Under the pieces are notes generated by a model. It saw nothing but the letters and a program-made list of their open reading frames with translations. It was not told the origin of the DNA and did not search any database. A stretch of 64,000 nt of DNA from Niallia sp. Man26 (GTDB taxonomy: Bacteria > Bacillota > Bacilli > Bacillales > Cytobacillaceae), in the NCBI RefSeq assembly GCF_022049065.2, contig NZ_CP095743.1:2371001-2435000 (forward strand), read 5' to 3'. Shown in pieces: positions 26,336-34,046 of the stretch. Both the position numbers and the translations under genes were made by a program. Each line of letters starts with the position of its first letter. The first letter of the stretch is position 1.

Positions 26336-26615
26336 TTAGCGAATCACCTTTTTCTTCATATTGTATGGATGGAAAACATAATCCTTCCTTTCATTTTATT
26401 TAGTAATAACCCTTTCCAATCCTATTTTCTATCGTATTATGCTTGGAAATTATTGTAAAGATATTATCATAAAATAACAGAAACTATTAATCAACAAAAC
26501 TAGACAAACCTCGCTAAAGGAGATTTTTTTAAAATAGCGAACTAGTATTTAAAGTCGAAAAACTTATTTGTTCTTCGTTCATTTATTCTATCAAAACGAA
26601 AGGTGATGAAGCATA

Positions 26616-27200
26616 ATGATGGAACAAGAGAGAGTCGCTTCTGCTACGGAGGAAATTTTATTAAGCGTTAAGGAGGCAGCTGTTGCAATTGAAGAAAGTC
26701 CTGGTGTTGTGCGCAACTGGCTTAGAGAGCTGAAAGGAGTTATTCCGGCGATTGTCGGCGAACACGGTTACCGCTATTTCGATGATAACGCAATGGAAGT
26801 ATTGGAAAAGATTAAAAAGCTGCGTAATGAAGATAAATTATCTTTGCGAGAAATTGAAGATGTGCTGACCGACACGGAGCCGCAAGTCTTGCAGCAGCAA
26901 GTAGCGAAGCCGTCAGAAGAGATGCTTCAAGAGCTGAAAACAGTAAAAGAACAGCTTGAGCTGCAAATCAACTTCAATTCAGTGCTTGTTCAACAATTGA
27001 AAAAGCAACAGGAGCAAATGGATCAGCAGCATGAATTTATTGAGACACAAAAAGAACAGATTGCTGCCCTTACCGCTGCTGCTAATCAGCCTTACGTACA
27101 CACATATGGTACAAGGAAAAGCAAAGACGAAGAGGATAAAGCGACGAAGGAAGCACCAGTCAGAAGAGGAGCGATATTCCGCTTGTTTTCGTATCGCTAA
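26616..27200 (+). CDS. MerR-like DNA-binding protein with coiled coil
   Basis: A 194-residue protein. Residues ~12-75 form a MerR-type winged helix (SVKEAAVAIEESPGVVRNWL, then GYRYFDDNAMEVLEKIKKLR). A Gln-rich coiled coil follows at ~95-150, then a basic C-terminal tail (FRLFSYR). The layout resembles MerR proteins with a DUF3967-type tail and also RacA, the chromosome-anchoring protein; the basic, possibly membrane-binding end would fit RacA, but I cannot decide. AAAGGTGA lies 9 nt before the ATG. Monocistronic. Confidence 0.75.
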   Translation: MMEQERVASATEEILLSVKEAAVAIEESPGVVRNWLRELKGVIPAIVGEHGYRYFDDNAMEVLEKIKKLRNEDKLSLREIEDVLTDTEPQVLQQQVAKPSEEMLQELKTVKEQLELQINFNSVLVQQLKKQQEQMDQQHEFIETQKEQIAALTAAANQPYVHTYGTRKSKDEEDKATKEAPVRRGAIFRLFSYR

Positions 27201-27212
27201 TTTGTCATGTTA

Positions 27213-27269
27213 GATGATGGCATTTGTATGGACTGTTGTTAAGTCTTTTTCTATACAAATGCCATCATC
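27213..27269. repeat. Long inverted repeat between the MerR-like gene and coaW
   Basis: A perfect 17-bp stem (gatgatggcatttgtat and its complement) encloses a 23-nt loop. It lies between convergent genes and probably ends transcription, although neither side has a good T-run. Confidence 0.75.
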
Positions 27270-27280
27270 CTTGATTTCTT

Positions 27281-28075
27281 TTAGACAGAAAGTAGTGCAC
27301 CACAAGCACCGCAAAACTGGCCATCCTGCAGAAACAGCTGACTCTTTGGAAATAAATAATCAAAGGAAGAAATGCTTTTTTGCAAAGGCATATTCATTGA
27401 AACGGCTCCACCCGCATAGATAATCTGGTCTATTTGATGAATAGTGCCAGCCTGCTGTGACAGTAGAACAATCGTTTCGGCTGTCATTTGAAAAAGAGAA
27501 GATAATTTATCTTCCTTGCTACCATCCCATGTATTTCCATAGCCAAAATTACTCGCAGTCAAGCTTCCGTTGATACCAATATCCTCTTCATATAAATCCT
27601 TCACAAGAACATCGATCTTATTCTTGCTGCCTTTAGAAGCAAGCTCTGTAATTTTTGCAAAATCCTGAACTCCAGTTAATAATTCTGCAAGTCCCATGAT
27701 TGTTCCCCCGCCAATTCCGCTTCCTAAAACCCGCGAATGACTCTTCTTGCTAACCTTAAACCAGGAAGTACCAGTTCCGATATTAACAAGCAGGAATTCG
27801 TCATTAACATGAGGATAATCCCTATCCTTCAGCCATCTTGCTCCAGTACAGACAGCATCAAATTCAGGAAGAATGGAGGCATCAGGAAAAAACGCTTGTT
27901 TTAAATAAGCAGCCTTGCTTCCAGTAAGGGCTATATCATTCCATTCAAAAAGCTTCGACCACTTTAGTGCAGTATCTGTTTGAGCATTAGGATATTTTCT
28001 AAAATGAATTCGTCCGTTCTGCTCAAATGCAAGCTTAATCATGGAACCGCCAGCATCTATCCCGATTTTAGCCAA
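27281..28075 (-). CDS. coaW: Pantothenate kinase, type II
   Basis: This enzyme phosphorylates pantothenate, the first step of CoA synthesis. The 264-residue protein matches the staphylococcal type II kinase: N-terminal phosphate loop GIDAGGSMIK at 5-14, catalytic Glu71, NIGTGTSWFKV near 99 and GSGIGGGTIMGL at 118-129. Type II kinases are usually insensitive to CoA feedback. The start is TTG, 5 nt after AGGAGGGA. A strong terminator lies directly upstream, after bsaA. Confidence 0.92.
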   Translation of the reverse strand: MAKIGIDAGGSMIKLAFEQNGRIHFRKYPNAQTDTALKWSKLFEWNDIALTGSKAAYLKQAFFPDASILPEFDAVCTGARWLKDRDYPHVNDEFLLVNIGTGTSWFKVSKKSHSRVLGSGIGGGTIMGLAELLTGVQDFAKITELASKGSKNKIDVLVKDLYEEDIGINGSLTASNFGYGNTWDGSKEDKLSSLFQMTAETIVLLSQQAGTIHQIDQIIYAGGAVSMNMPLQKSISSFDYLFPKSQLFLQDGQFCGACGALLSV

Positions 28076-28096
28076 ACTGCTCCCTCCTTTTGTTAT

Positions 28097-28128
28097 AAAA
28101 AAGGAAGAACAGAGTAATCCATTCTTCC
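28097..28128 (-). terminator. Terminator between bsaA and coaW
   Basis: GGAAGAA/TTCTTCC with a 12-nt loop is followed by TTTTTT on the minus strand. It lies between the bsaA stop and the coaW ribosome site. Confidence 0.8.
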
Positions 28129-28138
28129 CGTTTTCTTC

Positions 28139-28615
28139 TTATAATAACTTTTCAATATCCTCTTTCATTTCATACGGAGAAGCATTTGGAGAATACCGTT
28201 TAACTACTTTACCAGAACGGTCTACTAAAAATTTAGTAAAATTCCATTTAATCGCCTTCAGCCCCATTGCACCAGGCGCCTCATTACTTAAATGCTTGTA
28301 AAGAGGATCGGCATTTTTGCCATTCACTTCAACTTTTGCAAACATCGGGAAGGTAACGCCATAATTCAATTCGCAGAATTCAAGAATTTCATCCTCAGCC
28401 CCAGGCTCTTGATTCATAAACTGATTACAAGGAAATCCTAACACAGCAAAGCCTTTATCATTGTACTCCTCAAAAATCGATTGAAGCTCTTTGAACTGCG
28501 GAGTAAATCCGCACTTGCTCGCAGTATTGACGATAACAAGCACTTTCCCTTTATAATCATTCAGTGAAACTTCTTCGCCATTAATTTTTTTGACCTCAAA
28601 ATCATAAACAGTCAT
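28139..28615 (-). CDS. bsaA: Glutathione peroxidase family thiol peroxidase
   Basis: A 158-residue peroxidase. The catalytic Cys35 lies in [11 protein letters not shown], with the supporting FPCNQF motif (Gln65) and KWNF Trp near 124. Bacterial Cys-type members use thioredoxin-like donors instead of glutathione. It starts in a 4-nt overlap with the preceding hypothetical gene (ATGA). The name follows B. subtilis bsaA, which lies in the same region next to metA. Confidence 0.93.
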   Translation of the reverse strand: MTVYDFEVKKINGEEVSLNDYKGKVLVIVNTASKCGFTPQFKELQSIFEEYNDKGFAVLGFPCNQFMNQEPGAEDEILEFCELNYGVTFPMFAKVEVNGKNADPLYKHLSNEAPGAMGLKAIKWNFTKFLVDRSGKVVKRYSPNASPYEMKEDIEKLL

Positions 28616-29169
28616 CCTATCATTCCCTTCCTGTCCAAATCAATCAGCACCTTCTGCCTCTGCAAGCCAGCCAATGTTGCGAGCATATAATCAGTCATGC
28701 TGACTAAATCATCCATATCGCCTTCTGTAACTAATCTGCTGAAATCAATGGAGATATGATTATTTACTATATTATCAGAACGGAAGGGATCAACACGAAT
28801 TTCCTGCTTAATAACATGTTCCGCTCCCCATACTCTTTGCAGCAAGTCCTGCAGCATCCAAACTGTTTCTTGATTATTCTTATGTCTGACATGTATCGTC
28901 AAACGAATTTTCGCTCCTATTAAATGCATTTTCTCCTCAAGCTCTAAAAGCTCTGCTGCTAAGTTTTTCAGGGAAGCATACATCGACAAAGTAATTTGAG
29001 CATTTTGTTGCCCTCTTAAGGCAAACACAAGATGAAACTCCCTGGACATTGTACTGGTATCTAAAATGTCTTTGCGATTTACGATGTCGATTGTACCTTC
29101 AAGATCCCTATCATAAAGCTGTCCTTCTACAACCGTTTTTAAATTATCATAAGCAGTTGGGTCAAACAT
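28612..29169 (-). CDS. Conserved hypothetical protein
   Basis: A 185-residue soluble protein without transmembrane segments or recognisable catalytic motif. It is rich in alternating hydrophobic strands ([31 protein letters not shown]), suggesting an alpha/beta sandwich. AAGGAG precedes the ATG. It is 15 nt downstream of fhs and overlaps bsaA, so the three genes probably share a transcript. Function unknown. Confidence 0.78.
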   Translation of the reverse strand: MFDPTAYDNLKTVVEGQLYDRDLEGTIDIVNRKDILDTSTMSREFHLVFALRGQQNAQITLSMYASLKNLAAELLELEEKMHLIGAKIRLTIHVRHKNNQETVWMLQDLLQRVWGAEHVIKQEIRVDPFRSDNIVNNHISIDFSRLVTEGDMDDLVSMTDYMLATLAGLQRQKVLIDLDRKGMIG

Positions 29170-29184
29170 ATATTAATCTCCTTT

Positions 29185-30855
29185 TTAAAAGAGGCCGATT
29201 GCTTTTCCGTCCTCATTCACATCCATTTTTAAAGCAGCTGGCTGCTTCGGCAAGCCTGGCATTGTCATTACATCTCCTGTCAAGGCAACTAGGAAACCTG
29301 CTCCGATGCTAGGTTTTAGTTCTCTTACTGTGATTGCAAAGTTACTCGGTCTCCCAAGTAGACTTGGGTCATCTGAAAGAGAGTATTGCGTTTTCGCCAT
29401 ACAAACAGGGAGATTACCCCAGCCGAACGCTTGGAAATCCTTGATTTGCTTTTTTGCTTTTGTGCTGAACTCGACATGGCTCGCACCGTATATTTTCGTG
29501 GCAATAGTGTCGATTTTCTCCTCAATAGAAGCATCTAAGCTGTATAAGTGTTTAAATTCATTCTTTTCTTGTTCCATAATTTCTAAAACCTTGCGAGCAA
29601 GCTCCAGTCCGCCTTCGGAACCCTTCTCCCAAACTTCTGTTAAAGCAACGGGGATACTCTGACTTGCACACAGCTCTTCTAGCACTTCGATTTCACGCTC
29701 TGTATCTGTATAGAAACGGTTAATCGCCACAACAAATGGTAGTCCAAACTGATTAATGTTATCCACATGCTTTTGCAGGTTGGCAAATCCCTTTTTTAAA
29801 GCTTCTGTATTTTCCGCTGCCAAATCACTCTTCGCCACACCGCCATGCATTTTCAATGCTCGGATGGTTGCGACAATCACAACGATTTCCGGATTAATTT
29901 GTTCATTGCGGGCTTTAATGTTCAAGAATTTTTCGGCACCAAGATCTGCGCCAAAGCCAGCTTCTGTTACAACATAATCAGCAAGCTTGCTTGCGGCAGC
30001 TGTGGCAATCACACTGTTGCACCCATGGGCGATATTGGCAAACGGACCACCGTGGATGATAGCAGGTGTATGTTCAATTGTCTGCACAAGATTCGGCTTA
30101 ATGGCATCTTTTAACAACAGTGTTAGTGCGCCTTCCACACCAAGCTCGCCGACTGTTACAGGTTGTTTGTCCATATTATAGGCAATGACCATTTGGGACA
30201 GTCTTTTCTTTAAATCATTTAAATCATGTGCCAGACAAAGCACTGCCATTATTTCTGATGCAACCGTAATATCAAAACCGTCCTCTCTTGGCACACCTTG
30301 AAGAGGACCGCCCAACCCGATAACCACTTTTCTTAAAGCACGATCATTTAAGTCAACAGCTCGTTTCCAGACAATCCGTCTTTGGTCAATTCTCAGCTCA
30401 TTTCCTTGGTGAATATGATTGTCTAGTATTGCGGCTAATGCATTGTTGGCTGTTGTAATGGCGTGAAGGTCACCAGTGAAATGAAGATTGATATCCTCCA
30501 TCGGCAAAACTTGAGCATAGCCACCTCCTGCAGCGCCCCCTTTTATTCCCATCGTTGGCCCAAGGGACGGCTCTCTCATTGCAATAGCTGTTTTTTTATT
30601 AAGTTTTTGCAAGGCATCACCTAAGCCTACTGTAACTGTTGATTTCCCTTCTCCTGCAGGTGTCGGGTTAATTGCCGTGACAAGAATGAGTTTGCCTGAC
30701 TGTTTATCTTTTAATTCCTCCAGCTTATCAAAAGAGATTTTCGCTTTATATTTTCCATACAGTTCTAAGTCATCCTCTGTTAAACCTAACCTCTTCGCAA
30801 TATCGAGAACAGGATGAATGGTTGCTTGCTGTGCAATTTCTATATCTGTTTTCAT
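29185..30855 (-). CDS. fhs: Formate-tetrahydrofolate ligase
   Basis: This ATP-dependent enzyme makes 10-formyl-THF from formate and THF for purine and fMet synthesis. The 556-residue protein has the family's expected length. The ATP P-loop TPAGEGKST lies at 65-73, followed by [19 protein letters not shown] (formyl phosphate/THF region, ~98-116). GGCGGGA precedes the ATG at 30855; the frame extends 11 codons further without a ribosome site. B. subtilis 168 lacks this gene at this locus, so it is lineage specific. Confidence 0.96.
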   Translation of the reverse strand: MKTDIEIAQQATIHPVLDIAKRLGLTEDDLELYGKYKAKISFDKLEELKDKQSGKLILVTAINPTPAGEGKSTVTVGLGDALQKLNKKTAIAMREPSLGPTMGIKGGAAGGGYAQVLPMEDINLHFTGDLHAITTANNALAAILDNHIHQGNELRIDQRRIVWKRAVDLNDRALRKVVIGLGGPLQGVPREDGFDITVASEIMAVLCLAHDLNDLKKRLSQMVIAYNMDKQPVTVGELGVEGALTLLLKDAIKPNLVQTIEHTPAIIHGGPFANIAHGCNSVIATAAASKLADYVVTEAGFGADLGAEKFLNIKARNEQINPEIVVIVATIRALKMHGGVAKSDLAAENTEALKKGFANLQKHVDNINQFGLPFVVAINRFYTDTEREIEVLEELCASQSIPVALTEVWEKGSEGGLELARKVLEIMEQEKNEFKHLYSLDASIEEKIDTIATKIYGASHVEFSTKAKKQIKDFQAFGWGNLPVCMAKTQYSLSDDPSLLGRPSNFAITVRELKPSIGAGFLVALTGDVMTMPGLPKQPAALKMDVNEDGKAIGLF

Positions 30856-31279
30856 TATTTTCCCGCCTTTATAAAATTTAATTTTCATTTCGTATGAATA
30901 TATTCATCTTAAAAAATCTATGTACAGCATTATTTTGCCAATAATCTTATTTTACAGATGAACGAATAAAATTAAAAGGAAATATCTGAAATGTTCGTTT
31001 TTACCTTTGCCAGCATAGAAAAACAGCAAGAACACCCAAGGGGAAATATGCTGAAAAAAACTTATTTTCATACATTTCAGCAATTATATTGCGGCAAACC
31101 GAAAGGATATTTATAATAGGCTATATGTTTATACATTATTTAACTAATCTAAGTTTATGAAATACTCGGAATACAACGATAGCTTTGCTTATTGTTCTAT
31201 TAATTATTCCAGCTTGGAAAATAAGGCATAACAATTGTACAACATGAAGAAAAAAGGAAAAAACAGGAGGCGAACCATT
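30856..31279. other. fhs-metA divergent intergenic region
   Basis: A 424-bp AT-rich region between divergent fhs and metA. The metA promoter lies at 31089-31117, leaving a leader of ~155 nt. I searched for S-box (SAM-I), T-box and GEMM core sequences and found none. No ORF with a ribosome site is visible. Confidence 0.6.
31089..31117 (+). promoter_or_regulatory. Sigma-A promoter of metA
   Basis: TTGCGG, 17 nt, TATAAT. Transcription would begin near 31124. Confidence 0.6.
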
Positions 31280-32188
31280 ATGCCTATTAAAATTCCTCAG
31301 CTGCTGCCAGCAAGGGAAATTCTCGAAGAAGAAAATATCTTTATAATGGATGAAACAAGAGCAAAGGCTCAAGATATTAGACCATTGAATATATTAATTC
31401 TTAATCTAATGCCTGAGAAAGAAAAAACAGAAGTACAAATTCTTAGACTTCTAGGTAATACATCGCTGCAAGTCAATATCTCGCTGCTGCGCACAGCATC
31501 CTATCACTCTAAGAATACAAGTCCGAACCATTTAGAACAATTCTACACTGATTTCCAAGCCATTAAAGGTAATAAATATGATGGCATGATTATTACGGGA
31601 GCACCAGTTGAACTGATGAATTTTGAGGATGTTCAGTATTGGGAAGAGCTGACAGAAATAATGGACTGGACGAAAACAAATGTAACGTCCACATTGCATA
31701 TTTGCTGGGGCGCCCAAGCTGCTTTATACCATCATTTCGGCATTAATAAATATGAACTTGATCAAAAATGCTACGGTATCTATTCCCATGAAGTCCTTAG
31801 ACCGTCTGAAAAGCTGCTGCGCGGATTTGACGACAGCTTCGTTGCACCGCATTCAAGACACACTAATGTCCAAATCCGTGAAATTGATGAACATCCATCA
31901 CTCCAGCTGCTCGCTGCATCTGATGAAGCCGGTGCATTAATTATCAGCGGAAATAATGGCAAACAGATTATGATAACCGGCCATTTAGAGTATGATTCAT
32001 CAACACTTGCTGAAGAGTATAAACGGGATAAAGAGAAGGGACTAGATATACATCTGCCGCTTCATTATTTTCCAAACAATGACCCAAACAGAAGACCGCT
32101 TAATATATGGCGTTCTCATGCACATTTGCTGTTTTCTAATTGGCTCAATTACTATGTATACCAAGAAACACCGTATGAGTGGAAATGA
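31280..32188 (+). CDS. metAA: Homoserine O-acetyltransferase (MetA type)
   Basis: A 302-residue enzyme for the first committed step of methionine synthesis. Catalytic Cys142 (HICWGAQA), His235 and Glu237 (TGHLEYD) are all present at the family's numbering. Residue 111 is Glu (GAPVE), the determinant of acetyl-CoA use established for the Bacillus cereus enzyme, in contrast to Gly in the succinyl-specific E. coli enzyme, so acetyl transfer is predicted. The ATG at 31280 follows AGGAGG by 9 nt. Confidence 0.96.
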   Translation: MPIKIPQLLPAREILEEENIFIMDETRAKAQDIRPLNILILNLMPEKEKTEVQILRLLGNTSLQVNISLLRTASYHSKNTSPNHLEQFYTDFQAIKGNKYDGMIITGAPVELMNFEDVQYWEELTEIMDWTKTNVTSTLHICWGAQAALYHHFGINKYELDQKCYGIYSHEVLRPSEKLLRGFDDSFVAPHSRHTNVQIREIDEHPSLQLLAASDEAGALIISGNNGKQIMITGHLEYDSSTLAEEYKRDKEKGLDIHLPLHYFPNNDPNRRPLNIWRSHAHLLFSNWLNYYVYQETPYEWK

Positions 32189-32198
32189 AAGGCTCGTG

Positions 32199-32263
32199 TT
32201 ACATAAAAGAGGATTTGGCTTCCAAACAATTGTTGGAAAGCCAAATCCTCTTTTGTTATGTAA
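32199..32263. terminator. Bidirectional terminator between metA and the AIM24 gene
   Basis: A long hairpin (AAGAGGATTTGGCTTCCAA and complement, extended by ttacataa/ttatgtaa) with A/T runs on both sides. Serves both convergent genes. Confidence 0.88.
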
Positions 32264-32264
32264 A

Positions 32265-32960
32265 TCAGCCGTTGCTGTCAGAAAAATAAACTTCTTCAAA
32301 TGGCTGGATTACGACAAATCCTTCACCGCTGAATTTCATTTGGATGGATTCACCGCTTCCTCTTCCGAAAAAGGTTTTTAACGAAACGTCTGTCACAAAT
32401 TCGGGCTGCAGGTTACCAGACCATGCAACAGTTGCATTCGGGTCTGTGAAAACAGGTTTTGCTGGTGTCACTTTCAATGTGAGAGGTTCATAATGAGAAG
32501 TGATGGCAATCATCCCTCTTCCAGACAAATGAATGTTGAAAAGACCTCCGGACAGCATTCCGGCAACTTTTCTCATGAGCTTAATATCCCACTTTACAGT
32601 TGGCTCAAATGCAAGAAGATCATTGCCATTAACAAAAATCGATTCACCATTCAGATGAAGAATCGTGATTTTTTTACCTTGATCTGCAAGATATAATTTC
32701 CCTTGTCCTTCTGCTTTCATAAGAGAAGCTCCTTCTCCTGTTAAAGCTTTTTTGAACATTTTGCCTAAGCCGTGTTCGAGAATGCCTTCTCTTGTAAATT
32801 TAATGTTTCCCATGTAGGAAACCATGCTGCCAGCTTTTGCCCAAACCATTTCCTCTAAATTCACTTCCAGCATCCGCTGTGTTTCCAGTTCAAACAGTCC
32901 TTCACCTTTATCCTGCTGTTCGGTTTTTTCTACAAAGTCCTCCAAGGAATATCTGCTCAT
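32265..32960 (-). CDS. AIM24 family protein
   Basis: A 231-residue protein of the AIM24/TIGR00266 family: beta-rich, with typical stretches such as VWAKAGSMVSYMGN near 39-52, GQGKLYLAD near 86, FVNGNDLLAFEP near 108 and IHLSGRGMIAI near 143. Eukaryotic AIM24 is mitochondrial; bacterial members are cytoplasmic or membrane associated, without known activity. GAGAGGGA precedes the ATG. The consensus ECF-sigma promoter at 33.0 kb would produce a ~38 nt leader and links it to envelope stress. Confidence 0.9.
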   Translation of the reverse strand: MSRYSLEDFVEKTEQQDKGEGLFELETQRMLEVNLEEMVWAKAGSMVSYMGNIKFTREGILEHGLGKMFKKALTGEGASLMKAEGQGKLYLADQGKKITILHLNGESIFVNGNDLLAFEPTVKWDIKLMRKVAGMLSGGLFNIHLSGRGMIAITSHYEPLTLKVTPAKPVFTDPNATVAWSGNLQPEFVTDVSLKTFFGRGSGESIQMKFSGEGFVVIQPFEEVYFSDSNG

Positions 32961-33004
32961 AAGTTTAATCCCTCTCTTTTCATCTATTAGGCTTACTTTT
33001 TACT

Positions 33005-33032
33005 AATACGATTACATTTGGTAAAAGTTTCA
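33005..33032 (-). promoter_or_regulatory. ECF-sigma promoter upstream of the AIM24 gene
   Basis: The minus strand reads TGAAAC, 16 nt, CGTATT, a full match to the SigW-type consensus. It ends about 45 nt before the ATG. Confidence 0.82.
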
Positions 33033-33103
33033 TGATTATTTTTTCTGTTTTCGCACATACTAATCGATGATTTTGATTTTTAGAGAAAGGATGGATAAAA
33101 AAC

Positions 33104-33310
33104 GTGGAAACAATCGTTGCTGTCGAAAGAAATTACTTAGGTGAGATTATAAGCTTTAAAACATCAAATGAACGGATTATTTCTTACAGAAAAGCACTGC
33201 TTGAAGCAGAAGAAGGCTTGCTCGATGGTGTAAGGCTTTGTGAGGCAAGCTATGAAGATGGACAAGCGCTTATTATTGAGGATACCTTTGCGGAATACCC
33301 GCTGATTTAA
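33104..33310 (+). CDS. DUF3892 family small protein
   Basis: A 68-residue soluble protein resembling DUF3892: IVAVERNYLGEIISFKTSNE, then ISYRKALLEAEEGLLDGV. Function unknown. The start is GTG, 10 nt after AAAGGATGG; the nearby ATG is in another frame. Monocistronic, convergent with mntR. Confidence 0.75.
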   Translation: METIVAVERNYLGEIISFKTSNERIISYRKALLEAEEGLLDGVRLCEASYEDGQALIIEDTFAEYPLI

Positions 33311-33339
33311 TCGTTATTATGTAAGAGGGGCTAGACATA

Positions 33340-33385
33340 GAGACACACCTTATTGACAAAGGGGGTTTTCAATAAAAAATGTCTC
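33340..33385. repeat. Interrupted inverted repeat between the DUF3892 gene and mntR
   Basis: GAGACA-N4-TTATTGA ... TCAATAA-N4-TGTCTC forms a two-part stem with matched internal bulges. It lies between convergent genes and may end or protect transcripts; there is no T-run. Confidence 0.5.
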
Positions 33386-33394
33386 TCGCCTTAA

Positions 33395-33820
33395 TTAATC
33401 CAGTTCCTCGTTTTTTCGCTGGATAATTTTAAGCTCCTCTATTCTTTTATTATCTTCCTGAAAATATTGGACTAAATCTCCAACACGATCTATTGCGTCC
33501 CAGCTTAAATGATGTTCAATGCCTTCCACATCTTCATAAATATTTTCTTCTTTTACGCCGATGATACGTAGAAGGTCTTCTAGCAGCTCATGCCGATAAA
33601 CTAGCCTTTGTCCGATTTTTTTGCCTTTCGGGGTTAGTATCAGCCCTCTATATTTTTCGTATACAAGATATTCATCCTTATCTAGCTTTTGAACCATCTT
33701 TGTAACAGAGGAGGGATGCACGGACAAGGCTTCTGCAATGTCGGAAACTCTTGCATATCCTTTGTCTTCTATTAATTTATAAATTTGTTCGATATAGTCT
33801 TCCATGCTGGGTGTTGGCAT
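33395..33820 (-). CDS. mntR: Manganese-dependent transcriptional regulator MntR
   Basis: A 141-residue DtxR-family repressor. All metal ligands of B. subtilis MntR are conserved at identical numbers: Asp8, Glu11, His77, Glu99, Glu102 and His103. The N-terminal winged helix ([20 protein letters not shown]) recognises operators of Mn uptake genes, repressing them when Mn is sufficient, and activates efflux genes. The ATG at 33820 follows AGGAGGG; the longer frame has no site. This locus holds no Mn transporter of the uptake type. Confidence 0.96.
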   Translation of the reverse strand: MPTPSMEDYIEQIYKLIEDKGYARVSDIAEALSVHPSSVTKMVQKLDKDEYLVYEKYRGLILTPKGKKIGQRLVYRHELLEDLLRIIGVKEENIYEDVEGIEHHLSWDAIDRVGDLVQYFQEDNKRIEELKIIQRKNEELD

Positions 33821-33857
33821 ATATGACCCTCCTAATTTTGCATATACTCTCAAACAC

Positions 33858-33873
33858 TTGCCATGTTTGGCAA
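33858..33873. promoter_or_regulatory. Possible MntR operator upstream of mntR
   Basis: TTGCCA-N4-TGGCAA is a perfect dyad about 38 nt before the mntR start. MntR boxes in Bacillus have a TTTGCC-type half site, so autoregulation is conceivable. Low certainty. Confidence 0.35.
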
Positions 33874-33899
33874 AACTAGAGCAGTTTCACAACTGCTCT
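33871..33899 (-). terminator. Terminator downstream of topB
   Basis: AGAGCAGTT/AACTGCTCT 9-bp stem with a 4-nt loop followed by TAGTTTT on the minus strand, about 150 nt after the topB stop. Confidence 0.6.
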
Positions 33900-34046
33900 T
33901 GTCCTTCGCTTTGGCTTATTGCCAAACACGCAAGAACGAAAATATCCTTTATGCATTTTACTATATAAGAATTAAGGAAACAAGCACTTACCCTATTGGT
34001 TCGAACATAAAACAACATGTTCTTAACTAGGCAGGAGATCGCTTGC

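Noticed and set aside
31089..31125. GCAAACCGAAAGG-like string resembling the start of a cyclic-di-GMP (GEMM) riboswitch before metA
   Set aside because: The second conserved block (GGGACGCAAAGC) and the closing helices are missing, and the string coincides with the sigma-A promoter spacer.
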